Shown here one piece after another: positions 41,081 to 54,216 of a stretch of DNA of 64,000 bases. Within the stretch, counting starts at the first letter, position 1. Every line of letters starts with the position of its first letter. The DNA comes from Schistosoma mansoni (Eukaryota > Platyhelminthes > Trematoda > Strigeidida > Schistosomatidae): contig NW_017386091.1 of NCBI RefSeq assembly GCF_000237925.1, positions 1 through 64,000 of the forward strand, given 5' to 3'. A program made the position numbers and the translations under genes. The notes beneath the pieces are model-generated. The model searched no databases and was not told the origin of the DNA. It saw only the letters and a program-made list of their open reading frames with translations.

Positions 41081-42700
41081 CTTGTTTTACCCTTAAGTTA
41101 CAAAAGAAACATAAGAAGATTTATGGCTTTCCGTTTGTTGGAAGTTTCTCCCACCATCCATACTCATATTTCAAGGAAAAAATGATCCGCTTATCATGCC
41201 AGCGAATGATCAGAGAACCAATTGTTACAGAGTGAGCGTTTTGAAAATCCTCCAGCGTTCTATTCACAGCCTTAATATGTTTCCTCAAATATTACTCCTT
41301 TTTCTGTTTGTGTCAACTTTGTCCAGGACTCATATAGCCGAATTCCGATACTTATCAGTCTTTGAATAAGCCTTTATTTTCTGAATTTAGTTAAGATTTG
41401 CTTGTAGTATCTTTGTTGGTGTGTACTGCAAGGCAGTTGATAGTAAGATCTGGTTTGACTGAGAGTTGAGGCATGAAGAGTTTGCCTGATGATGCTGTTT
41501 TGCCATCTGGGGGCTTTTGTAATTAAACTTGACTCATGAAGGTAAGTTTTGATGCCATTTTGTAAATAGTCTTTTTTATTCTCAGGTACTCAAATGTTCC
41601 ACGTATTAAGTATTTTTCGTCTTACAACATTACATTTCTCAGAAAAATCACTTTGTTGTGGGCGAGTGACAATAATGAGTTATTTTGTGTATTCGATATA
41701 ATTTATTTGGTGGAGATACTTAAAATAGACCTAATTTGAAGGCCATTTTTGCCATTGTTTGTAATTTTTTATAATTCCATTCAATATATAGGAACGCCAT
41801 ATTGACTAGCGAAGTTTATTCAAGTTGATTTACACCATTCCTCATCATCATTCTCATGTCATACTGATTACCATTCGCTAAGAATATGTGCCTGCACACA
41901 TACGTCATTCATCTTATTCCCTTTGGATCACACACGAAAAATCTTGATCTGTATCTGATATCACTTGAACTTATTGTTCCTACATTATCACAATTATGTA
42001 TATATTTGGACCTATAACACCCACCCTTTCGACAGTAACAAGTAACTCATATTTTCGTGTTTAATGAACTGATTCTTTTTATAAGTCCTAAAATATCGAC
42101 TGCGTTAAGATATTCTCATATTTTTATTGGTTCTCCACAGTTTTATAACAAGGCACGGAGTAATTTATGCATTAAGTTTGTTTCGACATAACTGTCTATT
42201 GAAAGTGACGCGAACAAGCCTCTTGCCCTATACAGAAGAACACCAGTCAGGCATAACTGGATAAATTTTGGTTTCGTAGGATCGTTTATTGAGTTCATAC
42301 AAAATATTACAAGTCAAGATTCTCCTTCGAAACTATTGCGTACGAGTGGTGATTCGAACTTGTTACATGGCAACGAACCTAGACAAAGATAACACAGTGT
42401 AAAAGTGTCCTCCACAGAAGAAAGCCTCATCATTCATACAGTAAGAGGCAGTTCCCATGAATAAGGAACAATGAACGGTAACCAAATCACACATGATGGA
42501 AAAGATCTGGAAGAGGTGTAACACATTGCAGTATTGAGACACCTGACGTTGATTGGTTCAGAGTTGGCCGCAAACATCTTAGTAGTATCAAAACATTATG
42601 ACTCACGTACTCATCCACTGCCATATTTTTTACAGGCATTATATTTCTTACTATTTTGTGCTGAGTATTGAAAACTTGGTATGTTTAAAAAGGACAAACT
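41081..42700. other. No recognisable gene
   Basis: AT-rich intergenic DNA. No splice-bounded frame, tRNA gene or repeat unit was recognised. Confidence 0.5.
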
Positions 42701-45700
42701 CATGCTCCGGCAGTTCCGTCCCACAATCCAACTAAATATATGAATATAATATCCAATAAAGAGATATCATTTTATCTCACTTGGCGCGTATTGCAGATAG
42801 ATTAATTGAACGCGGATCACCCAACAGGACCACGTATGGCACATCATACATAAAAAAGAGAAATCATCAAATGACTCAGTCATAGCAGGACTCATTGTGA
42901 GTGTTAAAAGTTTCACATGAGCTGTCGCCGAAACACAAATGGGCCATAGAAACAGCAGCAGATCACCACGACGACCAACATCCAAGTCACAGAGCAAGTC
43001 ACAAACGTTCGGACTTTCTGGATAATTTTGTTGGCATCAGTGGAGGTTTGGTGTCACATGAACCAGGTGTAGTCAACTGAGTGCATGACCTAAACAGACT
43101 TCTAAGAAGACGGGAAACGAATAACCATCAGCAGGTCTTAATGACCGAAAGTGTGTGCCTAAACCATCGCTTGTTTTACGTTGGAGACAGACATTTAGAA
43201 TTGAACATTTTTGCGGCGTCGCACTTAGTATCATTTCTCAGAACAAAACTGGGCTGGGTCGAAAAACTTCCCTAGTTACGCTCAAAGCTGATAAAAAAGC
43301 TGAAATTAGGACGTTTGTCAGAAAAATTTGACGCTAGACTTGTGGTCAAGGAGGCATTTCCCCTGAGTGTTCATCGCAGTCGATTTAGACCTGACAATGC
43401 TGGTAATGGACTTTTTAGAGAGACATGAATTTCTAGTCGACACTAAAATGCAACGTTTGACAGTGAAAGAAACTTCTAGCCACACAAAAAGCAAGAAAAG
43501 TCACACTACTTTAAATTCGGCACAAAAAATGCCAGGATACACTCGCGGAATTCCAAAACTTGACCAAATCCAACCACCAACCTTCCAGAAGCTCAAAGTC
43601 ATTCTGTAGTGGCATTGGTTCCTAACCACACAGCCTTTGAAGCTGAGCGTATACTTACTGAGAAAATTTATATTCAGCATGTACCACTAGAAGGTCAACA
43701 ATGGTGAGCGCGGAAACAATTGATCGAAGTGCTATGGCTCAGCCATAAAAGCGCGGTCATTCTATATAACCTATTGCCTTTTGTACCGAACATATCACTC
43801 TCTTCCCAGATCAAATGTGTTCACCAAAAGTGGTGTACGTCATATTGCTGATTAGGACGAGTCAGTGTAGAGAGTGATGTGACTTCTGCTTAAAATCTTA
43901 TAGATTGGGTAGTCATGTTATGACGAATGTACAATTTTAAGATTAGATCTATTATTGTGGTAACAAAGATAAATGTACTGATATTGAATTGGACCCTAAT
44001 CCTATATTGGCGAAACCGAATGAAGAAATGAAGCTTGTCATCAATCCCCATATTCACTTTAACTTTATTGATTGATTTTTACTTATCCTAATCCATTTTC
44101 CTTTTATTCTGTTGTCTGATGCTCACGTGTATTATCGTATTGCAGTAGTGATTAGTACTCATAGCTTACAAGCTTGAACGATACTAATAACTGATCATTT
44201 TTTATGATCAGCCATGATGGTTCATCAAAAAGCTTTAGCAGTATTTGCATTCTCCAGCGAAATAGAGTTGTTTAAACGTCAACCACAAGTAAATATGACT
44301 CTTAATCGAAGTAATTACATATTAGCTAGTAATGTACGAGAGGACTGTGTGGCTATTGTAGTCTACTTCTTCATCTTGTTTCTTCGCTTAACATTTTGCT
44401 CCATTTTAAACCATGTAATATACCCTATTGTCTTTTCTTTCGACCACTATTTGCCTAATTTCCAACTTTCTAGCACTATTGTTGAACAATGAAGATAGTA
44501 TTTTAGAAACGTAAGATGGGTTTAAGGTGTAAATCTTCCGCAATCATAGGCTTGTTTCCTATTGTTAATCTGGTGAGAGCTAAGTACTTATCTGAATTCT
44601 TTGGGTTTTTACTGAATCAACCGGGTGACAAAGTCAATAGCATCACACTCGTCCTGGAATTAGTTCCAATACTGTGTGTCTAATCCGTTTCCTTTTTGGT
44701 CTATACTATTTGTTACAATTGGGTTTTTGGGCATCAGATCTATTGGACTATCTAAATTAAAAAAATAATCCAAGAGAGTTTAACTATTTTGGTGGATGGT
44801 TTACCATGTTTTTCATACTTCGTAACATGTATATATTTTTATTTGGACTAGATATATATTTCATATGAACCACTTGCAAAACCCTTTTCAGTGTAAGATA
44901 TATTTAATAGCTTCAAAAGACAACATACTACCGTGAGTGTGCTGTTCTCAAGAGAACCATGTAAGGTCCGAACTCAATTCGACACCTCTTAGTTCTGACT
45001 ACCATTACCACATATTTATGATTATTACTAGACCAACTAAAGCAACCACTTATGAAAATTCAATACTATACCTCTTATTTTCCTAACTGTAGTTCCGTAA
45101 ATCATGTTCAACTTTTAAACTTTTTCTGTCAAGTTTTTTAATTGCTATATTCCTCATCAACTTACATGCAAGCCTGGTATGTACATTCGTTGCATTATAT
45201 CATCCTTACGCTATTTGAATTTAACAATTACTCGTATCACCTTTAACATTTTCCACTAAACCCATCGTAATAGTTATTGCTATGCACGTTTGGGTTTACA
45301 GATTGGGCTGTCATATTAGTTTCCCAAGAAAAACTTGGCATGGTTGAGATAACAAAATCACAGCACTAAGGTGCTATCGTAATATCTAATCTATCACGTA
45401 CTTGTTAGTCAAGCAGGCGTTTGCAATAAAAACTCTAGAACCTACTGCTAAAATTAACTCTAAGTGAACAAATATCTCTGGGTCGCCATTCGTTAACGCT
45501 AAAAATTTCTGATAATTTCGAATCACAACGAACAACGATACCTATTTCCCGCTAACAAATCCTCAATCAGCACTAACTAGTTATTCATAATGGTTTCAGG
45601 ATATCGTCGTAAAGCATTGTCATGAATTGACAATCACGTAAAATGATTGGTAAAATTGTTTATTGACAAAATCGGTCAACAAATTGACTCATAATTATAA

Positions 45701-47570
45701 TTAAATAGTGTTGCTATCTCTTTATCTTTATTTACTGCTGATTATTTCAGTTTGTTTCTCTATCAGTTGCTAATTAAGTAAATATCGTAAAACCTTGTCA
45801 GTCTAATTGGAGGTTGGGCGACACAATCATGTATGCAAATCGTCAGTATAAGCAGTCAAGCAAATCCCTAGCAGACTAAAAGCACTGTCGAATTTATCCC
45901 AACACTGACTAGGGTTCAGGCCATTATCATAGAGATGAGTTAGGAACTGTACTTCCCTCGATTACAACTTGGGCTCTCCCTGATAATCACGTGAGCATCA
46001 CTCACTGTTTATCATCTTGCAAAGATTGGTTTAACCGAAAGCACCATACAAAACCATGTCACTATATTTATAGCACATAAACTTAGTTGATCTCGATACC
46101 ATATAATCACTGAAGTTCATACAAATCGAACTCTATAGTACCCCAAACTCGATACTTACAAGGGGCTTGTATTCACCATCCCACTTGAATATGTTCCCAA
46201 AGAACAATGAAGGTGATTGTCGACCGTGCGAGGATTAACGATCCCTCAACCGTTTAACAGCACCATATAAGTAACTAATACCCCATATCTAAGATTTTAC
46301 AAACGGCCTATAGGGTATGAACATATTTACCAATGGTGAATTGGTCAGAACACATCACAATATACCAGGTGATGAGGAAGATATCCATAAGACAGCTATT
46401 ACTACACCTGTCGTACTATCTGAGTTTGTACGCATGCCGTTCGGCATGAGGAACGCAGCACAAATATTTCAAAGATTTATGAACAACCTACTTCGGGACA
46501 TGCCCTCGTCACAGCGTTATTTAGACGATTTGTTAATTGCCAGTTCGGATTTTAAATCATACGAACAACTGGTAGGAAAGTGTTAAAATGGTTAGATGAA
46601 AAGGGAATGAATACACATCAAGGTGTTTTTTGGTGTTTAAACTCTGGAATTTCTCGGATACACAATAAGCCCAGGGGGGATAGCAACGGTGAAAGATGTG
46701 GACACCATCAGGTAATGCCCCATACCAAGCTATTTAACACAACCTAAAAGTTTTCTAGATTTATTTAACTTTGATCGTTGGTTCATACCTTATGAACAAT
46801 TAATCCAACCTTTGGCATATTCCCCCTAAGGGAGAGCCAAAAGAATTTAAGCCAACTTCTGAGGTTGTTGAGGATGCTAGACGGTTAAACAAACTCTAAC
46901 ATCTATGTTGGAGTATCCGAATAAAATTAGTTAAAAAACACCACAGGTTCTGAGAGACTACGCCGCACACCATATCATCCTTAGGCCAATGGGATTGTGG
47001 AATGTTTCCGTCATCAGTTAGACGTTGCCTCAATGCTACACTTAAACTCCGTTCAGCTGATAGAATCCCTGCCATTAGTTATGTTGAGAATAATAGCAAC
47101 TGCTAAAACTGATTCACAGTGTTCATCAGCTAAATTAGCCCTTGGGATGACTCTAAGACTGCTAGGAGAATTTGCCAATCTTTGTATTGAAAATAAAAAG
47201 CTGGAACTGGAAAGTTATGTCGGTCAACTACGTGACTTAATGTCCAGATCTGAGCCGGTCAATATTGGTGAACACTCGTGAGCTACACACATGCTCAAGG
47301 TCTTAAGCACTTGCATGCATGTCTGGATAAAGTGTGACAAAGTAGAAGCACTACTGAGCCTTCCATTCGAAGTTCTATTCAAATTCGCTCCAGAAAAACC
47401 TACATATTTCGACATACCAAACATGAAAACACAGACACTGTAAGTATTGACAGACTAAGACCGGCTTATTTGAATGATAAACCGCCAAACTTGTCATTAA
47501 ATCGCTTAAGTGACAAAAATAACAACGAGAGCACTCTACATGTAACCAAAATAGTTAGATGGGTACAACC
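42700..47570 (+). mobile_element. Ty3/Gypsy retroelement fossil
   Basis: Parts appear in the expected order on the plus strand. An aspartic-protease-like region lies at about 43080-43480 (FLERHEFLVDTKMQRL). Reverse transcriptase is at about 46317-46570 (FVRMPFGMRNAAQIFQRFMN and the YLDDLLIAS box). Integrase C-terminal region and following linker lie at about 46980-47500. The order and motifs are those of Ty3/Gypsy elements, perhaps of the group seen in flukes. It is thoroughly broken in many places and clearly old. Flanking LTRs were not identified. Confidence 0.8.
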
Positions 47571-49084
47571 GATTATTTAAACAGGGATATTCACAGTTTT
47601 GTTAACGTACTGTTTCACCGATTTCTTCTGAAAAATAGCATCAAGATAGTAGTAGTCTTAAGTAATATCTCACGTGTCCCTCTTCAGTTCTTTTACTCTT
47701 GGTGTATGGGTGTCATATCCATTTTTATGCCAAGCACATAAACTATTTATCTCAAAACAATCCACCGATAAATATAAAATCTTGTATTCTGGTACCTCAA
47801 TACTTCATCTTAAAATAATATTGTTCCTCTCAATCAGTCCCCTTTCCAGCATAATGCTGATTTTTTAATTTGAGATATGATTGTTACCCATACCTTTCCT
47901 CAAGTATGCGCTTTGATTTCATCGATTTTAGTTTATGGCATTTTTCGACTTTATACATTCCTGTGTCGTTTTACCTTTTATTCTAGGGCCTATCATATTT
48001 ATACCCAAGTTTAACTGCTCACATTTAGTAGGTTGAACTGTAGCTCACAAAGTGAGCTATATTCTTCGGCCAGCAGAACATTCCCTTCTTCTAAAAGGTA
48101 AATGGTTTATATATTTCCTAGCGCTTTAGTTACTTGACGTCTTATAGTTCGACGGTACAAGATTTTAGTAAAAAAATGGTGGTTATATAGGGCGGAAGAT
48201 ATGCTTATTAGTTATTCTGTATATTTCGTTTATTTTACACTCGTGAATTTATATTAAAATCATTATCAATAAACCACTACGCCCTGATATATTGGGAAGA
48301 ATGAGCACACAGTTGAGCAATTTATCATCTATATATAATCTCCGATTCTAAAAGTCCCGGATACTACGGTAGATACCTTCTAAACTAGACTATTCGGAAA
48401 TCAACCTAATGTTAGGTTCACATAATAATAATAATATATTTCTGCAAGGGCGGGTACACGCCATTTTTACAGGCATGATCCACAAGTTACAACATATACT
48501 GGTTCACAGTATGCATCCCAAGCAAGGTTGTTTACTAAACATAATCTATAAAAGTTGATAGCAGTTTATTCGTTCAGTTATAATGTGTTTTCATCAAAAT
48601 ATTTTCCAATGGGGCATCGCGTCCACGTTACACACCAGATCAAATCTCGGCAAAATTGTGTTAGGATTTTGGTAGTGTTGTAGAGCGCCTGGTGCAAATT
48701 ATGACCTTGGGGAAGCGCGTTCGTCGAGCTTGTTCCAGATGTTAGAAGTTACATAGCTTCACCCTCAGAGTAAGATTCCGAGGAGAGAAAAGAAAAGGAG
48801 AAAGAAACCGAGAGGCAGCAAGGCATTTGGATATGAACGATAAGCAATGCTTAGCATTTAGTAGTGGAACAGACAGAGGTATGATAAATCATTAGATCAA
48901 ATTGATACTAGTTCATGTTGTTAGAGTGAAATGTGATCAGGGGCTTCAGATGAAGGAATGTAGTAATAAAGAACAATGAGATGTGATATTTATAATGGTG
49001 GAGTAAGTCTTAATGAAGGAAGTGAAGTCAAGATTGGAATGAGAAAGACTGTTTATTAGAACGGAGAGTGCATGTAGAGAGTAG
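47571..49084. other. No recognisable gene
   Basis: The block near 48600-48840 is GC-richer and purine-rich but carries no frame or known repeat. It could belong to the flank of the LTR-like segment that follows. Confidence 0.45.
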
Positions 49085-49648
49085 AGTGTTAAGTAAAATA
49101 GCAAACATATCCTTTACAGTCTGTTTTATTTATCCTTTTCTTCATCATCCGATGCCTGCCACACAGTTTTCATGTAAAAGTCTGAGTTAGCATGTTATAG
49201 GTTGTCTTAGTAGAATAGTTAATCCAGCACAAAAATTAGAAACATGAGTCTGAATGGTGAGTGTAGGAGAACAATCTCAATATCACAGATTGACTGACTT
49301 GTTCTCATCCATAGAGAGCTTGATACAGACAAAATGTTCTGCCCCACAAACACGGGTGGATTGAAATCATCGCCCTCACCATCAGTGCTTGCTGGTCAGT
49401 AACTCCACCCTCCCTCCTTTTGTGATGTTAGGCTCATTGACGCTTATTTTTTGGATTCATATCATACCTCACACAATGCTCTGTGTTTCACATCCTGTTG
49501 GAAAACACTATTTCTATAAGTACCATTTTACAAGCTTATCAGACAGTCACACATTATGGCCCGTGGGTAAGGCTTCGATGCAATGCTTTAATTGACTATA
49601 GTGTGAAGTATAGGTTGCCAATCAGAGTATAGGCATTAAGAAGGATAT

Positions 49649-50036
49649 AATGTAGGATAGTTGCCTACCAAAGTGGGCGGAAAAGTGTAGATTCATATTA
49701 GTTACAGATAAGGTAAGATAACCAGTGGTGAAATAATGTTAATGGCAAGGCAATATAGTGTACAGAAGAGTATAAAGCTGATAAAGAATAGACAAGAAGG
49801 AACTCGCACTAAATTCGTACATGACTAGACGAGAAATGGCTTTCATCTCTAAGGAGCAAGATGTACATCAGTGGTGGCTAAACTCTCTGAGACAGATATA
49901 TATAAGTGAGCGAATATACATACGGTCGATTCGGTTAATCAATAAACGTTCTTTTTCACTATTAGTCTTTTTATTTGAGCTCTCTACTAGGTAAATAGCG
50001 GATTAGCGTCAACTCCCAGACACTGTACTTCACGAC
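49649..50036 (+). mobile_element. LTR-like segment inside block A
   Basis: It starts TGTAGGATAG and ends CACGACA, with a TATATATAAG box and an AATAAACG signal about 35 bp apart in the right half, as in a retroelement U3-R arrangement. There is no internal coding region next to it. The boundaries are tentative; this is a fossil. Confidence 0.35.
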
Positions 50037-50085
50037 AACTAGAGATTCAGGCCTTCTGTCACATTTTTGTCAGTGTGTTCGCATG

Positions 50086-50250
50086 ACGTTGACGAATTAT
50101 GAACCCACACTTATCGTCGAAAGTTCCACAAATGCCATTAAGCTAATCGATAACCGCTTTCGAAATTACCGGTACAAAGTTGGTGGAAAATATGGCCGAC
50201 GTAATTATTGGTACTGAGGTCGATACTGTGGGAAATTTATACGCCTAGTT
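50086..50250 (+). pseudogene. FLYWCH-like zinc finger remnant
   Basis: One frame reads YEPTLIVESSTNAIKLIDNR, then FRNYRYKVGGKYGRRNYWY, a TGA stop, and GRYCGKFIRLVI. The spacing of F, Y-W and C resembles a FLYWCH finger, which binds DNA and occurs in some MULE-type DNA transposons and in host proteins. The in-frame TGA and lack of a longer frame mark it as dead. An identical copy lies at 56501-56665. Confidence 0.4.
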
Positions 50251-50634
50251 ATCTTCTTGTTGCATACAGAAGCACTTAAAAAATCAGAGCCTTACGTGTA
50301 GTGTACAGCAATACAACATGTAAAACGACCAAAACTTAAATACTTGTCCAAATGCAGAGACAACATGCTGAAGAGTGATAGTTTATAAATTGGGAAACCT
50401 TGTCTATCAAGTGATTGTGTTATGCTACATTTGATACATTATCCAGTTGCTCTCGGGTTTGTCAGGATCATAAAATCTCTGCTGCTACGATTGTATTCAA
50501 TGGTGTTCGTTATTATGAACGATTTCGTGACTACGGCCTCCTTCCCATGCAATCCTAAAAAGCATCGAAATCTGAATATATGTCCAACCGTTCCATCACA
50601 AGCTCCATCGCAACGCAAATTTGATAATTAGGAG

Positions 50635-51014
50635 TATTTGAATTGTAGTATAAACTAAGAATCCCAGAAATAACGCAATTTAATCAAGAAGTTCTAGATG
50701 AACACGAACGAATGCATTGTATTTGGAATTCGAAACGAAGCAGTCATCAAGTACAAAGGGATCAGTGGTTCACATAAACACCACGAAAGAATAACCAAAT
50801 ATTTATATGTATATATATATAGATGTAGATATATAGTGAAGATAAAACGAGTTTGAGAAGTTAATTTGAGTGTAACCCAAGATATTCGCTCAATTACAAA
50901 CTTCGGATACTTAAGAATAATATTTATTTGGGAGGAAGAGAGGAAAAGAAAATTCTAAAGGAAAAAATAATGAACACCTAGTGAGAGGGTCCAAGCATGA
51001 TAACATCGACCTCT
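50635..51014 (+). repeat. 380-bp inverted arm (left)
   Basis: It is the reverse complement of 53645-54024, without gaps. It is the CR1 leader in plus orientation, cut off at 51014 just before ORF1 would begin. Confidence 0.88.
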
Positions 51015-51039
51015 GAAGTAAACCATGAATTTAAAACGC

Positions 51040-54024
51040 ACGTCAATACGCGTAATAGGATGCCGAGTAGAACTTGATATTAGTATAAACTCTTGTGCAA
51101 CGTAGGTTTTCTGGTAGTCTGTTCCATATGGTTGAGTAGATAGTAAAGAAAAAATTCTGGAGTAAATTTATGTAGGTCCTCAGAATCGCTAAAATATTTT
51201 CCTTATTGCGTAGATTTTGGAATGATTTCGTAGAATAAGAAGGGGTGGATGCCGAAGAGTAAAAGGTACTTTGAATAAGCCAGTAGATAAAGACAAGGTT
51301 TTATTTAATACTACTGATCCAGAGAGGTTCTAATTTGAGTTGTTGACATCTTTGGTGATAATCCTTGTCGTCGAAATACCCCAAAACAGTTTTAGTGAAC
51401 CTTCTTTGAACACCTTCATTTTTAATCAGGTCAATATGCCTTCAATTACTGTGAACTAAAATACCACCATATCACTATGTGATCCTGTTTCGAACCTAGG
51501 GGTGATTAGGGATGTTTTTCATACAGATGGATAGGCTCCATATTCCATGGATGGGCTTAACAGTTTTAAACGGAATAATGTGGTTCTCTACTACCATATT
51601 TCACAAATGATGAGGGAATCCTGTCTGGTCCACTGTCACAAGACATTTTCAGGGTACATATAGTCTGTTTAGTGTTGGTGGATATGAAATCAATTTAGAT
51701 AGATGTCTAGATGCCAACATTGGAAATGTATTGATAGGGGTTTCAGTTTCGGTGTTGTAGCATTGAGAAAAGTGCTGACTAACTAGTTCACAAATAGTAT
51801 CAGGGTTGTCAACAGTGCTTCCGTTAACTATGAAAAATTTAGTTGTGCCAAGAGAATTCGACTTCCCACGAGATTTGAAAAGCCAAGGTATTGAAAACTC
51901 TGGGCTTTTACTACCTAGAGCTTTATTTTCTATATTCATAAGGTATATTCATAAGCCATACGACAAACAACTGGAGTAGTGCAATCAATGCAATATTTCA
52001 GGTTTTGGTTTAAATTGGAAAGCGCAGTGTCAATGTTATTTGTGGTAAAATATGGTCCCCATGGCAAACAATGAACGAGAGTTTCAGTGGGTTTCCAGGT
52101 TTGTTGATCGAACTGTCTGCCCCGGTACATTACTGCATCTTTGGAGTTCAATTTTGTAGTGTTTAGAGAATGGATAATACTCAATACAATTCTATGATCA
52201 CTCATAAAAAGCTCGTGACTGATATGCACTGGAATGGAGTCGATGTTCATTGTGAATAATAAATCAAATATATTATTCTTTCTAGTCGGTTTTCTGACTT
52301 TTTGGACCCATTTACAAAGTTCTTATGTTTCAACTAACTTGTTATATCGGCCTGGTACCGAAGTCAAACCCCATGTGATATTCGGCAGGTTAAAATCACC
52401 TACAATGATTTTAGACGTATGCAGTTGGTGCGAAGCAATGAAGAATATGTTTGTTAGTAATCCGTCAAAGTTAGTATCCACATGAGGTGGTCTGCATATG
52501 TATCCCGCCAGTAGATAATTTTGCGATCCTAAATTTACGGTAACCCAAATAGAGTCATCTATAGCATCAACAGACGCATTCTCAAATTTACACTCCTGAA
52601 TGTCCGAACGGACATAGATAGTTGTACCACCTCCTATTCCATGACGTCTGTCGGTTCGAAAGAAAACATAGTTATCTACTTTTAAGGAGTGGTCGGATAT
52701 GGATTATTTGCATCATGTTTCCGTAATAAGTACAATGGTTGAACTTACAAGAAATAAGAGGGCTTTAAGATGAGTAATTTTATTGGACAGAAAGCGGGCG
52801 TTGAACGAAAGAATAAGAAACTGAGAGGTATCATAATGAGGCAGGTTAGAGAATAGATCACAATTTGCAGTTCCATAAATACTCGTAATATTGGCTACCA
52901 TCAGAATTGAGTTTCCAGGGTAGTAGGTGCACAAACTTTGTCATCATTTGTAATATATTCACCGTTGCTGACAGAATGGCCGGCGGGGTTACAAAAATGT
53001 CACCTGATTATCATTGACTATAACATCTGATAGGGACATAGTGTATGTATTGGGAGCCGGATCAAGAGGGTTATGAGGCCTATGTGTGCGACCAAGTGGC
53101 CATTTACAACTCAGATTACTTTTTATATCTGACGTATGTGTGACTTGCTCCAAACGTTTATTTCTGGGGTTTGTGGTTTGTATTAGCTCCCTCGTAATTT
53201 AGGAAGAAACGAGTGTTGTTAAACATGCTTGCGATGGTTTGCAAGGTTCGAGCATATCGACGTTCAGTGCTTGGTCAGCTGTATAAATGTTATGGCTATT
53301 TTTTTCCATTACCCGTTGCACAGTTACTGTAACTGGGTGTTGCACTGATAGAAATTTGGACAGTGCTATCCGATTCGTCATCAGCATAACTACTTTGAGT
53401 TAGATTTAAGCCAGCATTCTCAGGAGGATGGAAACCACCTACGTCGGGGTTCTTTTCTTTCGGGTTTTAAACTTTAAGAAATTCAGGAGAGTTTATTAGT
53501 GGTGGCATATTTGTAAAGTTAGATGTAGAATTAGAATCTAAGTTAATTCTATGACCATTAGGTCTATGATGCTTTTTGGATGTTGGCCCTGATGGTCTGT
53601 GACCAGCTCCTTCTGCTTTTCGCTGGCATGGTGTTCTATCTGAAAGAGGTCGATATTATCATGCTTGAACCCTCTCACTAGGTGTTCATTATTTTTTCCT
53701 TTAGAATTTTCTTTTCCTCTCTTCCTCCCAAATAAATATTATTCTTAAGTATCCGAAGTTTGTAATTGAGCGAATATCTTGGGTTACACTCAAATTAACT
53801 TCTCAAACTCGTTTTATCTTCACTATATATCTACATCTATATATATATACATATAAATATTTGGTTATTCTTTCGTGGTGTTTATGTGAACCACTGATCC
53901 CTTTGTACTTGATGACTGCTTCGTTTCGAATTCCAAATACAATGCATTCGTTCGTGTTCATCTAGAACTTCTTGATTAAATTGCGTTATTTCTGGGATTC
54001 TTAGTTTATACTACAATTCAAATA
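51040..54024 (-). mobile_element. CR1-type LINE, minus strand, internally deleted
   Basis: Reading the minus strand from 54024, there is a 380-bp leader shared with 50635-51014 and 57050-57429. ORF1-like sequence follows at 53650-53200 (KAEGAGHRPSGPTSKKHHRP). An endonuclease region lies at 52935-51940 (ILSFNARFLSNKITHLKALL, IIVGDFNLPNITWGL, and a SDHRIV box). An RT-linker part ends at 51649, and finally comes an RT thumb-like part at 51480-51040. The catalytic RT core between the last two is absent. The endonuclease frame contains breaks. The copy is inactive. Confidence 0.8.
53645..54024 (-). repeat. 380-bp inverted arm (right)
   Basis: Partner of 50635-51014. The match to the second unit extends further, so that 53407-54024 is the reverse complement of 57050-57667. 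Confidence 0.88.
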
Positions 54025-54216
54025 GTTCTAATTATTACACCTTTCCCTCTAATTTAGAATTTCATTGCATTCCTCCAAACCATTACTGCATAAATACTTA
54101 TTCCACCATCATATCTTACTGCAGTAATAAGTTATATTCGCATTTATTTACTTATAATCTTCCTTGGCTTTTTCTTTTCGCTATTGATTTGGCGATACAT
54201 ACGTGTGCGTTTATTC

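Larger units (their letters stand above)
49085..51014 (+). repeat. Segmental duplication, block A (first copy)
   Basis: It matches 55500-57429 at a constant offset of 6415 bp with no indel visible and only a few substitutions (two near 50988 and 51004). It holds an LTR-like part (TATATAAG and AATAAA signals near 49905-49945), a FLYWCH-like remnant and, from 50635, the leader of a CR1-type LINE. The left border is the tetramer AGTG. Confidence 0.9.

Noticed and set aside
44214-44492. 92-codon plus-strand frame with hydrophobic stretch
   Set aside because: It lies inside the decayed retroelement region and has no recognisable similarity or gene structure.
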